Source: Verrucomicrobiia bacterium (lineage in GTDB: Bacteria; Verrucomicrobiota; Verrucomicrobiia; Limisphaerales; JAUIHU01). From it: a DNA stretch of 10,469 nt. Numbering within the stretch: the stretch's first letter is position 1; each line of letters begins with the position of its first letter. This document shows positions 6,447-10,469 of the stretch, in pieces. Where the stretch lies: assembly GCA_030432175.1 (NCBI GenBank), contig JAUIHU010000106.1, positions 1 to 10,469 of the forward strand. The letters are read 5' to 3'. Made by a program: the position numbers and the translations under genes. The notes below the pieces were generated by a model. It saw only the letters and a program-made list of their open reading frames with translations, did not search any database and had not been told where the DNA came from.

Positions 6447-7973
6447 ATGTGTGGTATAGCAGGAGTCTGGGGAGAAGTGAATGATGGAGTCGTCCGCGAG
6501 ATGATGAAAGACCAGAAACATCGCGGTCCGGACGATGAAGGGTTGAGGTCGTTGGTTGGTAAAGGATCATTGGGACATGTGCGTCTCTCGATTATGGATC
6601 CGGAGCGGGGACAGCAACCTGCAATCAATGAAACCGGTGATCATACGCTTGTTGCGAATGGAATGATTTACAATCATCCCAAGCTCCGCGCCAGTCTTGG
6701 TGATCGCCATCAGTATCGGTCGACCAGTGATAGCGAAACCACTTTGCATCTATTTGAGGAATTGAGTCGGCAAACACCTGCCAGTCTTGATGGAGCTTTT
6801 GCATTTGGCGTGGCGCATGGTGAGCGACTTTTCTTGGCCCGCGACCCCATCGGCATCAAGCCGCTTTACTATGGGAAAAGTTCCTCCGACGATAGCAAAG
6901 CGCCTTCCAAATTATTATTTGCCTCGGAACTCAAAGCCATTAGTCGTTGGGTGGATGATGTGCATGAGTTTCCTGCGGGTAGTTGGTGGGATTCGGAAAA
7001 AGGCTTTCATCGTTACTATCATACTCCCGACCTGCAGCCAGAAGACGCTCCACTAGAAGTTCATATCCAACGGCTCCGATCGACACTTGAGAGATCCATT
7101 GAAAAGAGACTGCTGAGCGATGTTCCATTGGGAGCCTTTTTATCCGGTGGATTGGATAGCAGCATCATTGCCGCCGTTGCTAAACAGAAGATGGGACACC
7201 TTCACACATTCTCAGTCGGTATTGAAGGATCTCGTGATCTCGAAGCAGCACGGGTAGTGGCAAAATATATTGGATCTGAACATCACGAATACGCGTTCAG
7301 CATTGAAGAAGTGCGGCAAGCGCTGCCGGAGATTGTGTATTATTTGGAATCGTTTGACCAGGACCTCGTCCGTAGCGCGATTCCTTGTTACTTCTGTTCC
7401 CGTCTTGCCAAGAAAGACGTCACAGTCATTTTGACCGGGGAAGGAGCGGACGAATTATTTGCAGGATACAATTATTACAAATCAATGACCGACCCCGCTC
7501 AGTTGCATCAGGCGATGCGTTTGTCGATCGAAGGGCTGCACAACGTCAACCTGCAACGTGTTGATAGAATGACAATGCGGCACGGTATAGAAGGACGGGT
7601 TCCGTTTCTGGATACCGAGATGATAGCGATGGCTCAAACCATTCCTCCAAAGTGGAAACTCTATCAGGAAAAAGACGGGAGTCTGACCGAGAAGTGGATT
7701 CTCAGAAAAGCTGTGGAGGATTTGTTGCCTGAAGAAATCGTTTGGAGAATTAAAGAGCAATTTGATGAGGGAAGTGGGACCGTGGACTTGCTGGATCAAT
7801 TGATTCAGGAAGAAACCCGAGGGATTGATTCAGAAGCCTACATCAATAAGCATCAACGTGACCGGTTGAGATCGGCGGAAGAATGTTACTACCATCGAAT
7901 CCTGGTATCAGAGTGTGAAGCGCCCGAACCAGTTTTAAAGAATGTAGGACGTTGGACCGGTGGGATGGGGTAG
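6447..7973 (+). CDS. asnB: Asparagine synthetase, glutamine-hydrolysing
   Basis: A 508-residue two-domain class II amidotransferase that makes asparagine from aspartate, ATP and glutamine-derived ammonia. The N-terminal glutaminase domain (about 1-190) starts MCGIAGVWG, with Cys2 as nucleophile after Met removal, followed by HRGPDDEG (25-32), Arg46 and Asp95, which match E. coli glutamine-binding Arg49 and Asp98. The synthetase domain (about 205-500) has the PP-loop SGGLDSS (233-239), TGEGADELFAGY (330-341) and IKEQFDEGSG (435-444) for AMP and aspartate chemistry. It is somewhat shorter than E. coli AsnB (about 554 residues). An oddity is that the usual NGEIYN reads NGMIYN at 71-76, so E. coli Glu76, a glutamine contact, is Met73. 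The ATG at 6447 is fixed by the required Met-Cys start. Only a weak purine-rich stretch (GAAAAGAA) precedes it. It probably shares a transcript with the upstream glutaminase and ends 19 nt from the convergent pqiA-like gene, with no hairpin between them. Confidence 0.95.
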   Translation: MCGIAGVWGEVNDGVVREMMKDQKHRGPDDEGLRSLVGKGSLGHVRLSIMDPERGQQPAINETGDHTLVANGMIYNHPKLRASLGDRHQYRSTSDSETTLHLFEELSRQTPASLDGAFAFGVAHGERLFLARDPIGIKPLYYGKSSSDDSKAPSKLLFASELKAISRWVDDVHEFPAGSWWDSEKGFHRYYHTPDLQPEDAPLEVHIQRLRSTLERSIEKRLLSDVPLGAFLSGGLDSSIIAAVAKQKMGHLHTFSVGIEGSRDLEAARVVAKYIGSEHHEYAFSIEEVRQALPEIVYYLESFDQDLVRSAIPCYFCSRLAKKDVTVILTGEGADELFAGYNYYKSMTDPAQLHQAMRLSIEGLHNVNLQRVDRMTMRHGIEGRVPFLDTEMIAMAQTIPPKWKLYQEKDGSLTEKWILRKAVEDLLPEEIVWRIKEQFDEGSGTVDLLDQLIQEETRGIDSEAYINKHQRDRLRSAEECYYHRILVSECEAPEPVLKNVGRWTGGMG

Positions 7974-7992
7974 AATTTAAAATGACCAGACT

Positions 7993-8631
7993 TTATGCCA
8001 GCGCGCCTGATTCTTCATCCTGCCATATAGAATGAGGATCAAAGCATATTGCAGCCAGCAGGTTCATGAACACGCTGGCTGCAAAAAGGTAAAGTCCTGG
8101 TCCAACGTGAACGCTCACCAGGTCGCCCAACTTGACGAATGCGACCAGTGCGGCCACGAGCAATACATCTACCATTCCAAAGCGCCCGGTCCATTCGATC
8201 CATTGCCATACCGTTTTCTTATGATGCGCCGCCCAGTTCTGGATCCATCCACTCGTCAAAGCGAGTAAGCCAATCAATTTAGCCAGTGGGAAAACCACCG
8301 AGCAAATCAGTAACAAAACACCGAGAGGAATTTGTCCGTGTTGAATCAAATCCATAATGGCTCCGAGCACACTGGAACTGTGGGAATGTCCAAGCCTTTC
8401 GATCTGAACCATGTCCAGCAGGAGAGCTGGCGGGAGCAGGATCAGCGCTCCCAGTGAAAATGATCTTGTCCACGAACGGTGGCTGGCGCGTTGGCGCTCA
8501 TCAGGAAAATGATGATCGCAACGGGCACAGACCAGCTCAGAAATTTCCTCAAAGTCAGTGACTGGCGGTTTGGATTGAATCAATCCGCACACCGGACAGG
8601 AAATCAGATGGGCATCAGGCGCGTTATCCAT
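7993..8631 (-). CDS. pqiA: PqiA-like membrane protein, single half-repeat
   Basis: A 212-residue inner-membrane protein of the paraquat-inducible protein A family, which works with PqiB-type MCE proteins in envelope lipid transport or membrane stress. The N-terminus carries a zinc-ribbon-like pair of motifs, CPVCG (12-16) and CARCDHHF (35-42). Four membrane segments follow at about 59-77, 100-127, 151-168 and 177-197. Family hallmarks are the VVFPLAKL motif in the second segment and WTGRFGMVDVLLVAALVAFVKLGDL before and through the third. E. coli PqiA is about 417 residues with two such halves; this protein holds one, as many half-size family members do. Its start is 34 nt downstream of the heme-protein stop on the same strand, so the two may be co-transcribed. 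No clear Shine-Dalgarno sequence is visible. Confidence 0.9.
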   Translation of the reverse strand: MDNAPDAHLISCPVCGLIQSKPPVTDFEEISELVCARCDHHFPDERQRASHRSWTRSFSLGALILLPPALLLDMVQIERLGHSHSSSVLGAIMDLIQHGQIPLGVLLLICSVVFPLAKLIGLLALTSGWIQNWAAHHKKTVWQWIEWTGRFGMVDVLLVAALVAFVKLGDLVSVHVGPGLYLFAASVFMNLLAAICFDPHSIWQDEESGALA

Positions 8632-8665
8632 TTCATTCTAGAGTTATCAAGACACCGAATCTTAA

Positions 8666-10469
8666 TCAACGTTCCTGCAGCAGATAGCTCATCAGATCGC
8701 CCAGGTCCTGTTCGCTGAGTGTTTCCCCAAATGCCGGAGGCATCAGTGAAGTGGGTAATGTGTCCACTTCCAAAACATCTTCTTTTGGCACATTGATCGT
8801 GGCGCCGGTTGCATCAATCACAACATACGAAGCTCCCTCTTCCCTCGCCAGCATCCCGTTGACGGTTCCTCCAGTGACCAAAGTCAAAATGCTGTATCGG
8901 AATGCAATGTCAACGTTCCGGTTGGGAGCCAGGATGTCTTCCGCCAGCCTTTCAGCTCCGCGTCCCCAGACTCCATCCAGTTGTGGTCCCACCAGTTTGC
9001 CTACTCCGTCAATCTGATGGCAGATGGCGCAGTTGGCGTTGAAAACTGCTTTTCCTTTTTCAGCGGACCACGTTCCGGAGTTGGCTTGGAAGTGAGCCAG
9101 TCGCCGGGCGATCAACTCCGCCAAAGCCGGATCCTCATCCGGTAGAGCTTCAGTGATTTCGCTTATCGCATTCGTTAATTCAGAATCATCATGCGATTGA
9201 ATTCTGGATACGATTGAAGCCTCTCTCAACAACAGGGCCGGAGCGGCGCCGGACTTTACAAGATCCAATAACTGGAGCGCTCCAGTTGGTGTGGATGCAA
9301 GCGTCTCAGCAATCGTTCTTCTGTACCCACCGGAAGCGGATACGATGGAGCGGGTTAACAATTCTCGAACCGGATCTGAATCCGCGATGATTTGCAGCGC
9401 CTGAATGAGTTGTATTTTCAACGCGGCGCTTGTATTGGCATGATTCAAAGCGGATTCCAAAACGGACAACCCTGCCTCTTTCTGAATTCCGATCAGCGCC
9501 TGAGCAGCCGCCACTTTCTCGGAATCTCTTGTGTAACCGGAGCGAAGCAAATCGGAGAGGTGTGGGACCGCTCCTTTCAGGTTGAGTTCCCGGCTGACAC
9601 GCGCTCCTAGAATGGTTCTGTCTTCCGCTACCCGGGGAGGCAAGTCCGGCAACTGCAGCGGTCCGGCTTTGAAGTTGCCGATGGCGATCCAGGCGTACGC
9701 GTCCCCTGTGTCCGCGTCCACCACTTCCAGGTACACCTTTTCACCTGGTTTCACCGATTCAGAATTCGCATCAAATTCCCAGACCACGCGCTTGCCGGTG
9801 TCGTTCCGTGGCGGAATGGCAGACCGGAGAACCTCTCCATCTGAAGCGCGTCTCAAAAGCGCTTTGTTGACAGGATTCGGATTGGTTTCCGGATAACCAT
9901 TATGCCCACAAAGATAAAACTCCAACCGTTCCGGCAGGGGGAATGTTTTGGAGATCAGTCGTCCGGTAAGTTTTTCACCATAGACGATACTGCTCAACAC
10001 CGGACCTTGCCCGTCGTTCTGAAAGTTGCGGGTCTGGAGTCCCCAGGGATTGGGAGTAGAACCGGATTGACCTTCCAGCGGAGCGAAACTCCATCCGGTG
10101 CGTCCATCCACACTGGAGCGTAAGAGGTCCAAAGCCAGACGTCGTCCCCAGCTTTTCAGTCCGCCGGTGTAAGAAAGTCCCCGTTGCTGAATGGCCTGTT
10201 CGATGGACTGGAAGAGTTCGTGCTGGAATTCCAGATTGCCGGCAAATCGTGATTCAGCAATCTCGGCAATGTCATCCCAACTGGACCGCGGGGCGTTACG
10301 GACAATCTTTCTTAAAATCGCCGGCAAATCCTCATCCGCCAGACGTCCGGGTGTCGCGAGCTGGCGCAGCAAAAACTCTGCGGATTGTTGTCTGGACGTC
10401 AATTCCTCGTCGGACAGGTTCTCCAGCCGCTGGGCAAACGCCGCACAACTCGCTCGCGGTTGTCCCGGC
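8666..10469 (-). CDS. Large PVC-type c-heme protein, C-terminal 600 residues (5' end outside window)
   Basis: The frame stays open to the right edge; the in-frame TTG at 10402 is not the likely start, because coding continues upstream of it (..FAQRLENLSDEEL..). Residues below count from that TTG. A jelly-roll-like segment lies at about 140-250 (FYLCGHNGYPETNPNPVNKA, and WEF..GEKVYLEVVDADTG..YAWIAIG). An alpha-helical, HEAT-like region follows at about 265-420. The C-terminal heme domain at about 445-578 has NCAICH (457-462), the CxxCH heme c attachment site, then GPQLDGVWGRG, DILAPNRNVD and a late Met-Pro-Pro (554-556) that may supply the axial ligand. This matches the heme-binding domain described for Pirellula/Verrucomicrobium-type proteins. 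Such proteins are usually exported and often start with a beta-propeller dehydrogenase-like part, which is not visible here. An electron-transfer or sugar-oxidation role is inferred; the substrate is unknown. The pqiA-like gene follows 34 nt downstream. Confidence 0.88.
   Translation of the reverse strand, partial: PGQPRASCAAFAQRLENLSDEELTSRQQSAEFLLRQLATPGRLADEDLPAILRKIVRNAPRSSWDDIAEIAESRFAGNLEFQHELFQSIEQAIQQRGLSYTGGLKSWGRRLALDLLRSSVDGRTGWSFAPLEGQSGSTPNPWGLQTRNFQNDGQGPVLSSIVYGEKLTGRLISKTFPLPERLEFYLCGHNGYPETNPNPVNKALLRRASDGEVLRSAIPPRNDTGKRVVWEFDANSESVKPGEKVYLEVVDADTGDAYAWIAIGNFKAGPLQLPDLPPRVAEDRTILGARVSRELNLKGAVPHLSDLLRSGYTRDSEKVAAAQALIGIQKEAGLSVLESALNHANTSAALKIQLIQALQIIADSDPVRELLTRSIVSASGGYRRTIAETLASTPTGALQLLDLVKSGAAPALLLREASIVSRIQSHDDSELTNAISEITEALPDEDPALAELIARRLAHFQANSGTWSAEKGKAVFNANCAICHQIDGVGKLVGPQLDGVWGRGAERLAEDILAPNRNVDIAFRYSILTLVTGGTVNGMLAREEGASYVVIDATGATINVPKEDVLEVDTLPTSLMPPAFGETLSEQDLGDLMSYLLQER

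Overview
This window looks like chromosomal DNA from a member of the PVC group, most probably Verrucomicrobiota or a relative. The main clues are a large protein ending in the heme-binding domain typical of Pirellula/Verrucomicrobium-type proteins and a secreted formylglycine sulfatase. No rRNA, tRNA, CRISPR array, integrase or transposase gene was seen. All calls come from reading motifs, without database searches.

Layout, left to right. On the minus strand lie the N-terminal part of an exported sulfatase (cut by the left edge) and, upstream of it, a complete cytochrome P450. A short CTTNGCGN octamer array lies between them. A 73-nt element with perfect 25-bp inverted arms separates the P450 from a divergent plus-strand gene for a PanB-like (ketopantoate hydroxymethyltransferase fold) protein whose metal ligands are largely lost. 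Convergent to that is a minus-strand PqiB-like protein with two MCE domains and an unusual C-terminal domain. A plus-strand pair follows: a 650-residue protein with two glutaminase domains in tandem, then a class II (glutamine-hydrolysing) asparagine synthetase 26 nt downstream. The right end is minus strand again: a half-size PqiA-like membrane protein and, 34 nt upstream of it, the C-terminal 600 residues of a large c-type-heme protein that runs off the right edge.

How the genes may work together. The P450 and sulfatase are co-directional and could belong to a polysaccharide-degradation locus, since P450s are known to demethylate methylated sulfated galactans; this is inference. The PqiA- and PqiB-like genes have the relative order and strand of a pqiAB operon (envelope lipid transport family) but are separated by 3.7 kb holding the oppositely oriented glutaminase-asparagine synthetase pair.

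The glutaminase-asnB pair is the most interesting part. The first glutaminase domain keeps the Ser-x-x-Lys motif but has lost predicted substrate-binding residues. The second domain is close to canonical. The neighbouring AsnB has Met in place of a glutamine-binding Glu in its own glutaminase site. This raises the possibility of a split or regulated glutamine/ammonia system.
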